DNA from: Idiomarina zobellii
GTDB taxonomy: Bacteria > Pseudomonadota > Gammaproteobacteria > Enterobacterales > Alteromonadaceae
Direction of reading: 5' to 3'
NCBI RefSeq assembly: GCF_900100855.1
Contig: NZ_FNCB01000003.1
Coordinates: 185,231 to 249,230 of the forward strand
Length of the DNA stretch: 64,000 nt
Part shown: one piece after another, positions 18,539 to 28,890 of the stretch
Layout: each line of letters starts with the position of its first letter
Numbering within the stretch: the stretch's first letter is position 1
The notes under the pieces: generated by a model
Told to the model about the DNA's origin: nothing
The model's database searches: none
Seen by the model: only the letters and a program-made list of their open reading frames with translations
Program-made: the position numbers and the translations under genes

Positions 18539-18775
18539 TTACACCTTGATACCACGGCCGCGGAGATCCGCTAATACCGAGTCGATACCGTTTTTATCGA
18601 TGATACGCATACCTTTAGTAGAAATGCGCAGCTTAACCCAACGCTTCTCGCTTTCTACCCAAAAGCGGTGCGATTGAAGGTTCGGCAAAAAGCGACGTTT
18701 AGTCGCATTGCGTGCGTGCGAGCGGTTGTTACCGACTACCGGACGCTTACCTGTAACTTGGCATACTTGTGACAT
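18539..18775 (-). CDS. rpmB: 50S ribosomal protein L28
   Basis: 78-residue large-subunit protein. The conserved start is [20 protein letters not shown], with the ATG at 18775 and GGAG upstream; longer in-frame starts up to 18859 would run into the promoter and are rejected. Cotranscribed with rpmG from a strong promoter 73-101 bases upstream. Confidence 0.97.
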   Translation of the reverse strand: MSQVCQVTGKRPVVGNNRSHARNATKRRFLPNLQSHRFWVESEKRWVKLRISTKGMRIIDKNGIDSVLADLRGRGIKV

Positions 18776-18847
18776 GTCTTTACTCCAAAATTGCTGCAAG
18801 CTCGCCTGTCGCCCAACGTGACCTTGCCTATAAATCCGAGGGCGCAT

Positions 18848-18876
18848 TTTATACAGCAAACTGCCCTTCTAATCAA
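18848..18876 (-). promoter_or_regulatory. Sigma-70 promoter of rpmB-rpmG
   Basis: On the minus strand TTGATT is followed after exactly 17 bases by TATAAA, a near-consensus promoter, with the leader of about 65 bases running to rpmB. Confidence 0.7.
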
Positions 18877-18956
18877 GCTAATACGACGGAAATATGATCC
18901 TTAACGATCGTTCGGGCGGATTTTACGTGATTTTTCACCAAACTGCCAGTATAAAA

Positions 18957-19631
18957 CTACAACAATCCACGCTCGGCAAAGGAAATGGGTGCGCCAGCCC
19001 CAATAACGAAATGATCGAGCAAAGAAACATCAATTAAATTCAGGGCTTTTTTCACCCGTTCGGTCACTCGTTGGTCCGCCTGGCTTGGCTCTGCCACGCC
19101 CGACGGATGATTATGCGCTAAGATAACCGCCGCTGCATTGTGCTTCATAACCAGCTTAATCACTTCCCGAGGGTACACTGGCGCCGCGTTAATAGTCCCC
19201 TGAAATAGTTCTTCATAACGCAGTAGCCGGTGTTGGCTATCAAGTAGCAGTATCACGAACAGTTCACGGCACTGGTGCCTTAACTTCGACGTCAAAAAAT
19301 CTTTGACCAGGCTTGGTTCTGTAAAGCCGTCGGTGCGCTCCAGTTGCCATTTTAAATATCGCCGGGACAATTCCATAACGACCTGCAATTGATTCACTCG
19401 CGCTGGTCCAATACCATCACATTCAAGCAGCTGTTCCCGACTGGCAACGAGTAAGGGTCCAATGCCATTAAAATGGTGCAGCAACTTGCGCGCAAAAGTC
19501 ACTACATCCTGCCCTTGTCGGCCACTGCCCAGTAATACCGCTAGTAATTCTGCGTCACTGAGAAACTGCGCTCCCTGTAACTGCAATTTTTCGCGCGGAC
19601 GCTCAGCAACTGGCCACTCCTTGACTCTCAT
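18957..19631 (-). CDS. radC: RadC family JAMM-domain protein
   Basis: 224 residues with an N-terminal helix-hairpin-helix region (ECDGIGPARVNQLQV) and a C-terminal JAB/MPN domain with the metalloprotease-like motif AHNHPSG followed by an Asp ten residues on (the H-x-H-x10-D zinc site). The family was named for radiation sensitivity, but its molecular role is unsettled. Divergent from coaBC; upstream of rpmB on the same strand, as in E. coli. Confidence 0.95.
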   Translation of the reverse strand: MRVKEWPVAERPREKLQLQGAQFLSDAELLAVLLGSGRQGQDVVTFARKLLHHFNGIGPLLVASREQLLECDGIGPARVNQLQVVMELSRRYLKWQLERTDGFTEPSLVKDFLTSKLRHQCRELFVILLLDSQHRLLRYEELFQGTINAAPVYPREVIKLVMKHNAAAVILAHNHPSGVAEPSQADQRVTERVKKALNLIDVSLLDHFVIGAGAPISFAERGLL

Positions 19632-19731
19632 TATTCTCTCCTTCGTTTGAACAGCGGATAAGTATAACGAGCATCTACCGTGTTTCCGGGTCTCGTGTTA
19701 TCTTTACATGAGTTAACATTGAGGGGTTCGC

Positions 19732-20970
19732 ATGACACAACTGCAGAACAAAAACATTCTTTTGGGTATTACCGGCGGCATTGCAGCCTATAAAACACCT
19801 GACCTGGTGCGCCGATTGCGTGAACAAGGTGCAGTAGTGCGCTGTGTCATGACCGAGAGTGCCAAAGCCTTTGTAACCCCACTTAGCTTACAAGCAGTGT
19901 CTGGTTTTACGGTCAGCGATGACTTGCTTGATCCCACAGCAGAAGCCGCTATGGGCCATATTGAACTGGCACGATGGGCCGACCTTATTCTTATAGCCCC
20001 GGCCACGGCGAATACTCTGGCCCGCATTACCCACGGTTTTGCCGACGACCTGCTCAGTACGCTGGTGTTAGCCAGTAAAGCACCTGTTTGCGTTGCGCCA
20101 GCAATGAACCAACAAATGTGGGCGGCAACTGCAGTGCAGAATAATGTCTCCATTTTACACGAACGCGGTATTGCCTTTATCGGCCCTGAGAGCGGTGAAC
20201 AAGCCTGTGGCGACATTGGCTATGGTCGCATGACCGACCCCACCGATATTGTTAAAGCGCTACTCAACGAAAAGTTGCCAGACAACGGTTCTACAGCTTC
20301 CTGTACCTGGCAGGGTAAAACCTTTGTCATTACCGCAGGCCCAACGCGCGAAGCTATCGACCCCGTGCGTTATATCAGTAACCACAGCTCAGGGAAAATG
20401 GGCTACGCGTTAGCTCAGGCAGCTGCGAATGCCGGGGCAAAGGTTGTATTGGTGTCCGGACCCACCCAGCTTGCCACACCGAAAGGCGTGCAACGTATTG
20501 ATGTTGAAACCGCTGAGCAAATGCTGACAGCAGTACAACAACAGCTTACAGACTGCGATGTTTTTATAGGCTGCGCCGCGGTCTCCGACTATCGCGTAGA
20601 AGACATCGCCGAACACAAAATTAAGAAAGAACAAAACAGTGAACCACCCAAACTGTCACTGGTGCAAAACCCTGATATTTTAAAAACGGTGGCACAGTCT
20701 GCCAACGCCCCTTTTACCGTGGGCTTTGCTGCCGAAACCCAGAACTTAAAAGAAAATGCCTTAAGCAAATTACAGCGTAAGCAACTGCAAATGATCATCG
20801 CCAATGACGTCAGTGAGCCTCATCAGGGGTTCAATAGTGACCAGAACAGTGCGTTGATATTAAGCAAGGACAGTGAGCAGTCACTTCCAACCATGAGCAA
20901 GCATGATATGGCTGTTGCCATTATCGATGCTATTGCAAAGCGCTATTTTGATACATCCAACAGGAGCTAA
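19732..20970 (+). CDS. coaBC: Bifunctional phosphopantothenoylcysteine decarboxylase/synthase CoaBC
   Basis: Makes 4'-phosphopantetheine from phosphopantothenate and cysteine in coenzyme A synthesis. 412 residues: an N-terminal FMN-binding decarboxylase half with catalytic His76 (GHIELARW), the AMNQQMW substrate motif and the active cysteine in EQACGDIG. The C-terminal synthase half has [17 protein letters not shown] and SGKMGYALA, then AAVSDYR. The order coaBC-dut-slmA is the E. coli order. Confidence 0.97.
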   Translation: MTQLQNKNILLGITGGIAAYKTPDLVRRLREQGAVVRCVMTESAKAFVTPLSLQAVSGFTVSDDLLDPTAEAAMGHIELARWADLILIAPATANTLARITHGFADDLLSTLVLASKAPVCVAPAMNQQMWAATAVQNNVSILHERGIAFIGPESGEQACGDIGYGRMTDPTDIVKALLNEKLPDNGSTASCTWQGKTFVITAGPTREAIDPVRYISNHSSGKMGYALAQAAANAGAKVVLVSGPTQLATPKGVQRIDVETAEQMLTAVQQQLTDCDVFIGCAAVSDYRVEDIAEHKIKKEQNSEPPKLSLVQNPDILKTVAQSANAPFTVGFAAETQNLKENALSKLQRKQLQMIIANDVSEPHQGFNSDQNSALILSKDSEQSLPTMSKHDMAVAIIDAIAKRYFDTSNRS

Positions 20971-20981
20971 GTGAACAACTC

Positions 20982-21437
20982 ATGACGCAAGTGGACGTTA
21001 AAATTCTCGACGAACGTATCGGTCAGTCTATCCCTCTTCCTAAATATGAAACCAGCGGCTCTGCCGGCATGGATTTGCGTGCTTGTTTAGACGAGCCACT
21101 GACCATAGAGCCAGGCGAAACCCAACTCATTGGCACCGGCATTGCTATGTACATTGGTGACCCGGGCTATGCCGCTACTATTCTGCCGCGCTCAGGCCTC
21201 GGTCATAAACATGGTTTGGTCTTGGGTAACCTGGTGGGTCTTATCGATTCTGACTATCAGGGTGAGCTGAAAGTATCCTGCTGGAACCGCAGCAATAAGG
21301 CATACACCATGGAACCGGGCGACCGCATTGCCCAGTTGGTGATTCTGCCAGTGGTACAAGCCAGCATGAACATTGTCGACGAATTCGAAGAATCAGACCG
21401 TGGCGAAGGTGGTTTCGGTCACTCTGGTCGTTCTTAA
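20982..21437 (+). CDS. dut: dUTP diphosphatase
   Basis: Trimeric enzyme that hydrolyses dUTP to dUMP, keeping uracil out of DNA and feeding thymidylate synthesis. 151 residues with all five family motifs, including [19 protein letters not shown] (with the catalytic Asp), RIAQLV and the C-terminal [11 protein letters not shown]. The AGGAG at 20962 is 15 bases from the ATG at 20982, longer than ideal; a GTG at 20971 is out of the question because its frame stops after four codons. Confidence 0.98.
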   Translation: MTQVDVKILDERIGQSIPLPKYETSGSAGMDLRACLDEPLTIEPGETQLIGTGIAMYIGDPGYAATILPRSGLGHKHGLVLGNLVGLIDSDYQGELKVSCWNRSNKAYTMEPGDRIAQLVILPVVQASMNIVDEFEESDRGEGGFGHSGRS

Positions 21438-21465
21438 CTGTCCATACATAAGGAAATAACCACTC

Positions 21466-22056
21466 ATGGCAGAACAAAAACGCAACCGTCGCGAAGAAAT
21501 ACTTCAGGCTTTGGCCGCAATGCTGGAAACCAGCCCGGGTCAGCGTATTACCACCGCTAAGTTGGCGGCTAACCTCGGCGTTTCCGAAGCCGCTTTGTAT
21601 CGTCACTTCCCTTCTAAGGCGCGAATGTTTGAAGGCCTTATTGAGTTTGTGGAAGACACCCTGCTGACGCGTATAAACCTCATTATGAATGAAGAAAAAA
21701 ATACGCTGTCTCGTTGCTACATGATTTTACAGCTACTGCTGACTTTCGCTGAACGCAACCCGGGCATTACCCGAGTTATGACGGGCGACGCACTCATGGG
21801 TGAACATGACCGCCTGCGCAGTCGCATGGAAGACTTGTTTAATCGTATTGAAAGCTCAATTAAGCAGGTTCTGCGTGAAAAAGCGATGCGGGAACAGCAG
21901 AAGTTTATTGTCGATGAGGCCGTTCTGGCAAATATGCTGCTAAGTTATGCCGACGGTAAAATCAGTCAGTTTGTTCGCTCTAACTTTAAACGCTTACCTA
22001 CTGAGCACCTGGCGGCGCAATGGCAGGTCATGGAACAGCAATTAGCAGGTGCTTAA
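21466..22056 (+). CDS. slmA: Nucleoid occlusion factor SlmA
   Basis: TetR-fold DNA-binding protein that binds sites on the chromosome and blocks FtsZ ring assembly over the nucleoid. 196 residues. The N-terminal helix-turn-helix [19 protein letters not shown] is typical, and the C-terminal half matches SlmA rather than ligand-binding TetR repressors. It follows dut by 28 bases. Confidence 0.95.
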   Translation: MAEQKRNRREEILQALAAMLETSPGQRITTAKLAANLGVSEAALYRHFPSKARMFEGLIEFVEDTLLTRINLIMNEEKNTLSRCYMILQLLLTFAERNPGITRVMTGDALMGEHDRLRSRMEDLFNRIESSIKQVLREKAMREQQKFIVDEAVLANMLLSYADGKISQFVRSNFKRLPTEHLAAQWQVMEQQLAGA

Positions 22057-22069
22057 GTTAATTAAGCCT

Positions 22070-22102
22070 GGGGCGTAGAACGGTTATTCCGTTTTACGCT
22101 CC
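22070..22102. other. Long hairpin with the gpsA stop codon in its loop
   Basis: A 14-bp stem (two G-U pairs) spans 22070-22083 and 22089-22102 with a 5-base loop TTATT. The loop begins with the gpsA stop codon (TTA on the plus strand). It lies between the converging slmA and gpsA genes. There is no T-run on either side, so it may act as an RNA 3'-end stabiliser or a factor-dependent stop rather than a simple terminator. Confidence 0.6.
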
Positions 22103-23085
22103 CTGCTTAATAAGTCGATAGCTGCTTGCTGCGGCTCTTTACCTTCATAAAGAACAGCATAAATTTGCTCAGCAATGGGCATTTCCACACCATTTCGGGA
22201 CGCCAGTGCAACCACTTCTTTGGTGTTACGATACCCTTCTACAGACTGACCAATATCCTTTAACGCTTGCTCAACCGACTTACCTTCACCCAAAGCCAAA
22301 CCAAAACGGCGATTGCGCGACTGGTTGTCAGTACAAGTTAAAATGAGGTCACCAAGACCTGCCATACCGGTAAAGGTGTCGCTTTTTGCCCCTAGCTTCA
22401 GACCCAGTCGAGTTAACTCAGCTAAACCGCGGGTAATTAGGGCGGTACGTGCATTCGCGCCAAAGCCTATGCCGTCGGCCATACCGGCGCCAATAGCTAT
22501 CACGTTTTTTACCACCCCGCCTAACTGAACACCAATAAAGTCATTGTTGGTGTAAACACGGAAGGAGCGGTCGCAATGCAGCATGTCAGACAGTTCATCG
22601 ACAAAGGTTTGGTCGGTCGATGACATAGAGATAGCGGTAGGTAGACCTTTCGCCATTTCAATAGCAAACGTGGGCCCTGACAATACCGCCAGCGGATGCT
22701 TGTCAGCCAGAATCTCTTCGGCAACTTCATACAGAAGTCGGCCTGTATCGGGCTCCAGCCCTTTGGTTGCCCAGGCAACGCGGGCATTCTCTTTCAGCAA
22801 AGGCTTCGCCTGCTTTAACATGCTGGAAAATGAATGACTGGGCACCACAACGACCACGTTGTCGACGTCTTTCAGCGCGAGCTCAAGGTCATCGGTTACT
22901 TGCAGAGACTCAGGAAATGGACAGCCGGGTAAATACGCGGCGTTTTCTCTAGCCGACGTCATTAACGCAACTTTCTCAGAGTCCCGTCCCCACAACATTG
23001 TCGGGATGCCTTTTCGCGCAAAACAAATAGCAAGGGCGGTCCCGTAAGAGCCCGCCCCTAATATCGTCACCTGTGGTGTTTGCAT
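22084..23085 (-). CDS. gpsA: Glycerol-3-phosphate dehydrogenase [NAD(P)+]
   Basis: Cytosolic enzyme that reduces dihydroxyacetone phosphate to sn-glycerol-3-phosphate for phospholipids; plsB at the start of the window uses the product. 333 residues with the dinucleotide motif [11 protein letters not shown] at the N-terminus and the catalytic region [25 protein letters not shown]. Third gene of yibN-secB-gpsA. Confidence 0.97.
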   Translation of the reverse strand: MQTPQVTILGAGSYGTALAICFARKGIPTMLWGRDSEKVALMTSARENAAYLPGCPFPESLQVTDDLELALKDVDNVVVVVPSHSFSSMLKQAKPLLKENARVAWATKGLEPDTGRLLYEVAEEILADKHPLAVLSGPTFAIEMAKGLPTAISMSSTDQTFVDELSDMLHCDRSFRVYTNNDFIGVQLGGVVKNVIAIGAGMADGIGFGANARTALITRGLAELTRLGLKLGAKSDTFTGMAGLGDLILTCTDNQSRNRRFGLALGEGKSVEQALKDIGQSVEGYRNTKEVVALASRNGVEMPIAEQIYAVLYEGKEPQQAAIDLLSRERKTE

Positions 23086-23097
23086 TATAGCGTTCGC

Positions 23098-23601
23098 TTA
23101 GGCGTCAGCAGTCTGTTGACCCTGAGCTTGCTCTGCTTGCTGCTGCATGTGACGTGCAAAGATAGCGTCAAAGTTAACTGGTGCTAAGTTCAACTGAGGG
23201 AAAGTTGCACGGTTTACCAAGCTCGCTACGCACTCACGTGCATAAGGGAACAAGATGTTCGGGCAGAAAGAGCCCAGCATGTGTGCCAGTTGGCCTTCCT
23301 GAACTTCTTCACCAATTGAGAAGATACCTGCTTGATGCACTTCACAAAGGAAAGCGACGTCGTCTTCAACTTTGTTTGTTGCTGTTAACGTCAGTACCAC
23401 TTCGTAAACGCCGTCTTCGATTTTCTCGTGCTTAACGTTCAAATCCAGTTTAAGGTCTGGCTTCCACTCTTTGCGGAATACGCTAGGAGAATTTGGCGTT
23501 TCAAAAGAAATGTCTTTTGCATAGATACGCTGGATAGCAAATTGTGCTTGCTGCTGTTGGTTTTCGGCTGCTGCGCCGTTTGCTTGCTGTTCTTCAGCCA
23601 T
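23098..23601 (-). CDS. secB: Protein-export chaperone SecB
   Basis: Tetrameric cytoplasmic chaperone that keeps secretory proteins unfolded and hands them to SecA. 167 residues; the core begins [19 protein letters not shown] and contains [10 protein letters not shown] and the conserved [31 protein letters not shown] block. A Gln-rich N-terminal extension precedes it. It sits twelve bases upstream of gpsA. Confidence 0.98.
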   Translation of the reverse strand: MAEEQQANGAAAENQQQQAQFAIQRIYAKDISFETPNSPSVFRKEWKPDLKLDLNVKHEKIEDGVYEVVLTLTATNKVEDDVAFLCEVHQAGIFSIGEEVQEGQLAHMLGSFCPNILFPYARECVASLVNRATFPQLNLAPVNFDAIFARHMQQQAEQAQGQQTADA

Positions 23602-23643
23602 GATTTTACTTCCTATTCACTATGAGTTTTCAATTCGTTGTTA

Positions 23644-24072
23644 TTATTTCTGCGAAACCGGCAGCTTTTCATTACGCCAGGTGTTCATGCCACCTTGTAA
23701 TACCGCCACTTGCTTAAAGCCCTCAGCGGTTAACTGAGATGCGGCTGCTTTTGCCGTCATTCCTGTTGCACAGACTAACACAATGGGGGCGTCTTTGAAC
23801 TTTTCAATAGACGTTAAGCTTTTTTGCTTAATTTTGTCCATGCTTAAGTGCTTTGAGCCGTGAATGTGGCCTTTTTTGAATTCATCCTGGTTACGAATGT
23901 CAACAAAAATGCCATCGCCACGGTTAACCCAAACCGTTGCCTCTTGCGGCTGTAGGCTCTTAATAGGTGACATTGCAGAACGCACATAAGTAATAATAAG
24001 CGCAACCAATAACACCACCCACAGGCCACTCATCATGGGGTTTCGGCTAATGAAATCTAACAGTTCTTGCAT
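23644..24072 (-). CDS. yibN: Rhodanese-domain membrane protein YibN
   Basis: 142-residue inner membrane protein: an N-terminal helix (about residues 12-30) and a cytoplasmic rhodanese domain with the active cysteine in VCATGMTAKAA. The ATG at 24072 gives MQELLDFISRNP, matching E. coli YibN (MQEIMQF); a GTG at 24084 would add four residues. In E. coli grxC sits between yibN and secB; here the two genes are only 42 bases apart and grxC is absent. Precise role unknown. Confidence 0.9.
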   Translation of the reverse strand: MQELLDFISRNPMMSGLWVVLLVALIITYVRSAMSPIKSLQPQEATVWVNRGDGIFVDIRNQDEFKKGHIHGSKHLSMDKIKQKSLTSIEKFKDAPIVLVCATGMTAKAAASQLTAEGFKQVAVLQGGMNTWRNEKLPVSQK

Positions 24073-24236
24073 ATAAGCTACCACTACCAGAGGGTTTCAG
24101 AAAAATCTCGCGGGCAAAGAGTATACCTGTACAAATTTCAGTTGCCAGTAAAATCTTGAATGGATGCGGATGCGCCAGAAATAAAGTAGAATAATTCTCA
24201 ACAATGCATTGCAAAAGCTAAACGAAGAGGCCCTTT

Positions 24237-25772
24237 ATGAGTCGTACGATTAAACCTTTGGTTCTATTGATTCTTGACGGTTGGGGATACCGAGAAGACG
24301 CACCGGACAATGCCATTTCAAATGCTCAAACACCTGTGATGGACCGTCTTTGGGAGCAATATCCACATTGCTTAGTCGATGGCTCGGGCGGCGCAGTGGG
24401 ACTTCCTGACGGACAAATGGGCAACTCAGAAGTCGGTCACGTTAATTTAGGTGCAGGCCGTATCGTCTATCAGGATTTGACGCGCATTAGTCAGGCAATT
24501 TCTGATCGCAGTTTCTTTAAAAACCCAGTGCTGTGTGACGCTTTAGCAAAAGCAAAAGACGCATCCGGCGCTGTGCACGTTATGGGGCTGCTGTCTCCGG
24601 GCGGCGTACACAGCCACGAAGACCACTTAATTGCGATGGTAGAGATGGCAGTCGAGCAAGGTGCTTCTGAGGTTTACGTACATGCGTTTTTAGACGGTCG
24701 CGACACGCCACCGAAGTCGGCAAAAGCGTCAATAGAACGCTTTGAAGCGCTGTTTGCACGTTTAGGTAAAGGCCGTTTTGCAACGCTTAGTGGCCGGTTT
24801 TACGCAATGGACAGAGACAAGCGCTGGGAGCGTATTGAAGAATCTTACAAAGCGATTTATCACGGCGTATCTGGCGTAACCAGCCCGAACGCAACCGATG
24901 CGTTAGAAGACGCCTACGAGCGCGGTGAAACTGACGAGTTTGTGAAGCCTGTCATTATTGGTGCACCTGCGCCCGTGAAAGACGGCGACGCTATTTTCTT
25001 TATGAACTTCCGTGCTGACCGCGCTCGCGAAATGACCCAAGCCTTTATTAACGAAGAGTTTGACGGCTTCGAACGCGGACCTCGTGCAAAGACCTCAGAC
25101 TTTGTCATGCTGACCGAATATGCAGATACCCTGAAAACCTCCTGTGCATTCCCGCCTGAGCAACTCAATAACGTACTGGGCGAATGGTTGGAAAAACATG
25201 GCAAAACCCAGTTACGCATTTCAGAAACTGAAAAATACGCACACGTGACCTTCTTCTTTAGCGGTGGTCGTGAAGAAGAGTTTGAAGGTGAAAAGCGTGT
25301 TTTAATTCCATCACCTAAGGTCAAAACCTACGACTTACAGCCAGAAATGAACTCTGAGCAACTCACCGATGAATTGGTAGGCGCCATTGAGTCGCAAGCC
25401 TTTGATGTCATCATTTGTAACTACCCGAACGGTGATATGGTAGGGCATACCGGCGACTTCGATGCGGCAGTAAAAGCCTGTGAAGCAGTTGATCACAGCG
25501 TTGGTCGTGTTGTTTCAGCACTGGAGGCGGTTGGTGGAGAGTGTTTGATTACCGCAGACCACGGCAATGCGGAACAAATGAGTGACGCTGAAACTGGTCA
25601 GGCGCATACTGCGCACACCAATGAGCTGGTTCCTTTCATTTATGTGGGCCGTGACGCACAGGCACGCGATGGCCGCTTGTCAGATGTGGCACCAACCATT
25701 CTTCACTTAATGGGTATGGAGCAGCCTGACGAAATGACCGGGCAAACCTTAATGACGCTGAAACAGTCATGA
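24237..25772 (+). CDS. gpmI: 2,3-bisphosphoglycerate-independent phosphoglycerate mutase
   Basis: Glycolytic/gluconeogenic enzyme that interconverts 3- and 2-phosphoglycerate using two manganese ions. 511 residues, the usual length. Catalytic Ser64 lies in [16 protein letters not shown]; metal sites are in [21 protein letters not shown] and [10 protein letters not shown]. Divergent from yibN; its stop overlaps envC by four bases. Confidence 0.98.
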   Translation: MSRTIKPLVLLILDGWGYREDAPDNAISNAQTPVMDRLWEQYPHCLVDGSGGAVGLPDGQMGNSEVGHVNLGAGRIVYQDLTRISQAISDRSFFKNPVLCDALAKAKDASGAVHVMGLLSPGGVHSHEDHLIAMVEMAVEQGASEVYVHAFLDGRDTPPKSAKASIERFEALFARLGKGRFATLSGRFYAMDRDKRWERIEESYKAIYHGVSGVTSPNATDALEDAYERGETDEFVKPVIIGAPAPVKDGDAIFFMNFRADRAREMTQAFINEEFDGFERGPRAKTSDFVMLTEYADTLKTSCAFPPEQLNNVLGEWLEKHGKTQLRISETEKYAHVTFFFSGGREEEFEGEKRVLIPSPKVKTYDLQPEMNSEQLTDELVGAIESQAFDVIICNYPNGDMVGHTGDFDAAVKACEAVDHSVGRVVSALEAVGGECLITADHGNAEQMSDAETGQAHTAHTNELVPFIYVGRDAQARDGRLSDVAPTILHLMGMEQPDEMTGQTLMTLKQS

Positions 25773-26917
25773 TAAAAACCTTTGCTTTAATTCTGGCACT
25801 CGCCTGGCTCAGCTTTTCTGGTCAGGCGTTTGCACAGTCTTATAGTGAAGAGGACAAAGCCGCTACGCAGGCCGAAATTGAAGCGTTAAATGCGGAGTTA
25901 AATAAACATCTGCAGGCCATTGAGAGCCGTGACGAAGAACTGTCTGATATTGAAAGCGAGTTGCGGCGGTTAGAGCTGAAAACCGCTGAAATTGCGGGTG
26001 CTATTCAAAAGACCTCAACAGAACTTCGTGGTATTAATTCAGAAATTGAAAAAGCACAACAAGAACTGGAACGCTTACAGGCAGAGCAGCAAAAACAACT
26101 CGCCCTGCTTGAAGAGCAAATTGTTTCTGCCTACGTTAATGGCGATAACGACTTCCTGAAAATGCTGCTTAACCAGGGCAGTCCCGCAAAGCTAGAGCGG
26201 TTACTCACTTATTATCAGTACATGAATGACGCTCGCGTCGAAGAAATTGAGCAAATTAAGCAGACTCAAGCCGATATTGAACAATTAACAGCAGAACTGA
26301 CGGATAAAAAAGCTGACGTTGTCTCACTTCGTGAACAGCAGGCAGAGCAACAGCAACAGCTGGAGAGTCAGCAACGAGAACAGGAAGAAACCTTAGCAAA
26401 ACTGCAAGCCGAGCAGCGTAGTGACAAAGCTAAAATAAAGCAGCTAGAGCAAAGCCGCGCTCAGTTAGAACAGGTTCTGGCCGCTATTGAGGCGGCTCTT
26501 AAGCGTCAGGGCGATGTTCGCTTAGTCGGTTTAAAGCCCATCAAGTCACAGTTAAAATGGCCCAGTGACGGCACAGTCCGTCGCGTTTTTGGCCAGCGCC
26601 GCGAAGGCCCGGTTGAATGGAAAGGCGTATTGATAGAAGGCAATAACGGACAGGAAGTACGCTCTATTGCCGATGGCCGCATTGTTTATGCGGACTGGTT
26701 GCGCGGTTTTGGTTTAGTCATTGTAGTCGACCATGGTGAAAACTACATGAGCTTATACGGACATAACCAGGCATTGCTTAGAACCGTTGGTGAGAAAGTC
26801 AAAAAAGACGAAGAGATAGCACTTATGGGTCAATCCGGCTCTCGCGACAAAGCGTCTCTGTACTTTGAAATTCGTCATCAGGGCAAACCGCAGAACCCAA
26901 GTCACTGGATACGTTAA
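25769..26917 (+). CDS. envC: Murein hydrolase activator EnvC
   Basis: Periplasmic coiled-coil protein that is recruited by FtsEX and activates the amidases AmiA/AmiB at the septum. 382 residues: signal peptide ending AFA, long coiled coil (about residues 25-240), and a C-terminal LytM domain (about 270-380). The LytM catalytic residues are lost (GVLIEGNNG and YFEIRHQG instead of the H-x3-D and H-x-H motifs), as in EnvC proteins that activate rather than cut. Its membrane partners ftsE and ftsX are 3-4 kb downstream in this window. Confidence 0.95.
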   Translation: MIKTFALILALAWLSFSGQAFAQSYSEEDKAATQAEIEALNAELNKHLQAIESRDEELSDIESELRRLELKTAEIAGAIQKTSTELRGINSEIEKAQQELERLQAEQQKQLALLEEQIVSAYVNGDNDFLKMLLNQGSPAKLERLLTYYQYMNDARVEEIEQIKQTQADIEQLTAELTDKKADVVSLREQQAEQQQQLESQQREQEETLAKLQAEQRSDKAKIKQLEQSRAQLEQVLAAIEAALKRQGDVRLVGLKPIKSQLKWPSDGTVRRVFGQRREGPVEWKGVLIEGNNGQEVRSIADGRIVYADWLRGFGLVIVVDHGENYMSLYGHNQALLRTVGEKVKKDEEIALMGQSGSRDKASLYFEIRHQGKPQNPSHWIR

Positions 26918-27672
26918 TGAAGCTCTTTCATGTGATAATCGCACTGGCACTTCTGACTTGCAGCAGCGCACAGGCCGCAAAAATTGCCATTGTCATTGAC
27001 GATATCGGGAATCACCGAAGCCACCTGGATGCAGCGTTGCTGCCGGGTAAGGTGTCCTTTGCCGTACTACCTTATACGCCTTACGCCCGTTCATTTGCGC
27101 TGCGGGCGCACCATCAGCAAAAACAAATTTTACTGCACATGCCAATGGAAGCGGTCGACAACATCTGGTCCGGGCCGGGTGAAATTACCTCAACTATGAG
27201 CGCACAACAGATAAAACTGCAATTAACCGATGCCCTGGAGTCTATTCCGTACGTTGCAGGTGTAAATAACCACATGGGCAGCAAGCTAACACAGTTACCC
27301 GTACCCATGCACGCAGTAATGGAAACCCTGTCCTCTCGACAGCTGTTCTTTTTGGACAGCCGCACCTCAGAGTTTAGTGTGGCAGAAGACACCGCCAAAT
27401 CGGTCGGTGTTAAGTCGAGTCGACGCCATGTATTTCTTGATAACGAAACCGACAAAGCTTATCTCGCCCAACAATTCAAAACTTTGTTACGGCATGCCAG
27501 GAAGCACGGCTCTGCCGTTGGTATTGGGCACCCTTACCCAGAAACGTTAGATTTCCTGAAGCAGCATTTACCCCAGTTAGAGGAGCAAGGCATAGAGTTA
27601 GTCTTTGCGTCCGAGCTTACTGTTGCACCTAATCGTTCGATGTCGCTTCTTCCAGTGACGTCAGCAAAATAA
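26917..27672 (+). CDS. yibQ: Divergent polysaccharide deacetylase family protein (YibQ)
   Basis: Secreted protein of 251 residues with a signal peptide ending SSAQA. The NodB-like core starts AKIAIVIDDIGNH, where IDDIG replaces the usual FDDG, and continues with LLHMPMEA and FLDSRTSE. This is the divergent deacetylase group that accompanies envC in E. coli (gpmI-envC-yibQ). Its ATG overlaps the envC stop (TAATG). The last 44 bases overlap ykgJ on the other strand. Activity unproven in the family as far as I know. Confidence 0.92.
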   Translation: MKLFHVIIALALLTCSSAQAAKIAIVIDDIGNHRSHLDAALLPGKVSFAVLPYTPYARSFALRAHHQQKQILLHMPMEAVDNIWSGPGEITSTMSAQQIKLQLTDALESIPYVAGVNNHMGSKLTQLPVPMHAVMETLSSRQLFFLDSRTSEFSVAEDTAKSVGVKSSRRHVFLDNETDKAYLAQQFKTLLRHARKHGSAVGIGHPYPETLDFLKQHLPQLEEQGIELVFASELTVAPNRSMSLLPVTSAK

Positions 27673-27886
27673 GCGCTTCTTCGCGGGTATCTTTGCAAAT
27701 ATCGTAGTCCGCCGTAAAAGCTTCACAGACATCTGGACGCTCTGGTTTGCCAAATAGCCGGCACAAATTATTGTCATCGAGTTGAACACAACGAACCCCG
27801 GCAGGTTTGCCATTTGGCATACCGGGGATAGGAGAACTAATGGAAGGAGCTATGCAGCAAGCGCCGCAACCAACGCGGCACTGCAT
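27629..27886 (-). CDS. YkgJ-type cysteine cluster protein
   Basis: An 85-residue soluble protein with eight cysteines (C3, C7, C10, C11, C33, C42, C54, C64) in the pattern of the CxCC zinc/iron cluster family (UPF0153/YkgJ). The start MQCRVGCGACC is typical. It begins immediately after the rpoH stop (TAAATG) and is probably translated from the rpoH message. Function unknown; metal binding is inferred from the cysteines. Confidence 0.85.
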   Translation of the reverse strand: MQCRVGCGACCIAPSISSPIPGMPNGKPAGVRCVQLDDNNLCRLFGKPERPDVCEAFTADYDICKDTREEALILLTSLEEATSND

Positions 27887-28747
27887 TTAGCTCATAGCGA
27901 CGCGAAGTTTCTTCATGGCGTTCTGCTCTAACTGGCGAACACGCTCGGCAGAGACTTCATACTTCGCGGCAAGGTCATGTAATGTGGTTTTATCTTCAGA
28001 CAGCCAGCGTGACTGCACAATGTCCTGACTACGTTCGTCAAGCTCACTCATTGCTGTCAGCAGTTTCTGTTGATTATGAGACTCGTAGTCTTCGGCCTCA
28101 ACTTCAGCGGCCAAGTCCGAGCGCTTATCTTCCAGATACATGGCCGGAGAATAAGTGCTGCCTTCTTTTGAGTCGTCGTCATCTGAGCTTAGCTCGAAAG
28201 CCTGGTCGTGGGCGCTCATACGCGCTTCCATTTCCAGCACTTCTTTGGTGCTCACGCCCAACTCTTCAGCAACAGTTTCAACTTCTTTCTGGCTGAACCA
28301 ACCTAAACGCTTTTTCATTTTGCGCAGGTTGAAGAATAATTTACGCTGCGCTTTGGTGGTCGCAACTTTTACAACACGCCAGTTACGCAGTACATATTCA
28401 TGAATTTCTGCTTTAATCCAGTGAACGGCAAAAGAGACCAGACGAACACCAACAGACGGGTTGAAGCGCTTCACAGCTTTCATTAAGCCAATGTTACCTT
28501 CCTGAATTAAGTCGGCTTGTGGCAGACCATATCCAGAATAGCTGCGGGCGACATGCACAACAAAGCGCAGGTGAGACATGATAAGCTCACGCGCTGCATC
28601 TAAGTCACTTTCTTCATACAGTCGAGTTGCTAAGTCTTTCTCTTTTTCAGCGCTTAGCATAGGAATACGGTTGACTGACTGAATATAACCGTCGAGTCCT
28701 CCCCCTTGGGGAACCGATAATGCCATGGTGCTTAATTCAGTGCTCAT
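27887..28747 (-). CDS. rpoH: RNA polymerase heat-shock sigma factor RpoH (sigma-32)
   Basis: Directs polymerase to heat-shock promoters. 286 residues. Sigma region 2 ([26 protein letters not shown]), the RpoH box ([14 protein letters not shown], also a chaperone contact site), and region 4 ([20 protein letters not shown]) are all present. It follows ftsX on the same strand, the gammaproteobacterial ftsYEX-rpoH order, with its own promoter in the 143-base gap. Confidence 0.98.
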   Translation of the reverse strand: MSTELSTMALSVPQGGGLDGYIQSVNRIPMLSAEKEKDLATRLYEESDLDAARELIMSHLRFVVHVARSYSGYGLPQADLIQEGNIGLMKAVKRFNPSVGVRLVSFAVHWIKAEIHEYVLRNWRVVKVATTKAQRKLFFNLRKMKKRLGWFSQKEVETVAEELGVSTKEVLEMEARMSAHDQAFELSSDDDDSKEGSTYSPAMYLEDKRSDLAAEVEAEDYESHNQQKLLTAMSELDERSQDIVQSRWLSEDKTTLHDLAAKYEVSAERVRQLEQNAMKKLRVAMS

Positions 28748-28855
28748 TTAACAACCTCTAGTAAAAATACCGACAAAATACCGCTTAACCGTCAGTGTCT
28801 AAGACCGTTTTTAGGTCTAAAAGTTCCGTTCAGATCATTGGCGATCGGACAAATT

Positions 28856-28883
28856 AGTATAACTAAGACTATGGCTTTCGCAA
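28856..28883 (-). promoter_or_regulatory. Sigma-70 promoter of rpoH
   Basis: On the minus strand TTGCGA and TATACT are separated by 16 bases, about 108 bases ahead of the rpoH ATG. The leader contains a small hairpin (AGACC / GGTCT) near 28800-28817. Hexamers and spacing equal those of the lexA promoter. Confidence 0.55.
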
Positions 28884-28890
28884 CTCTAAT

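Noticed and set aside
26530..26917. Active LytM endopeptidase in envC
   Set aside because: The zinc ligands of the LytM family are not present, which fits an amidase activator instead.
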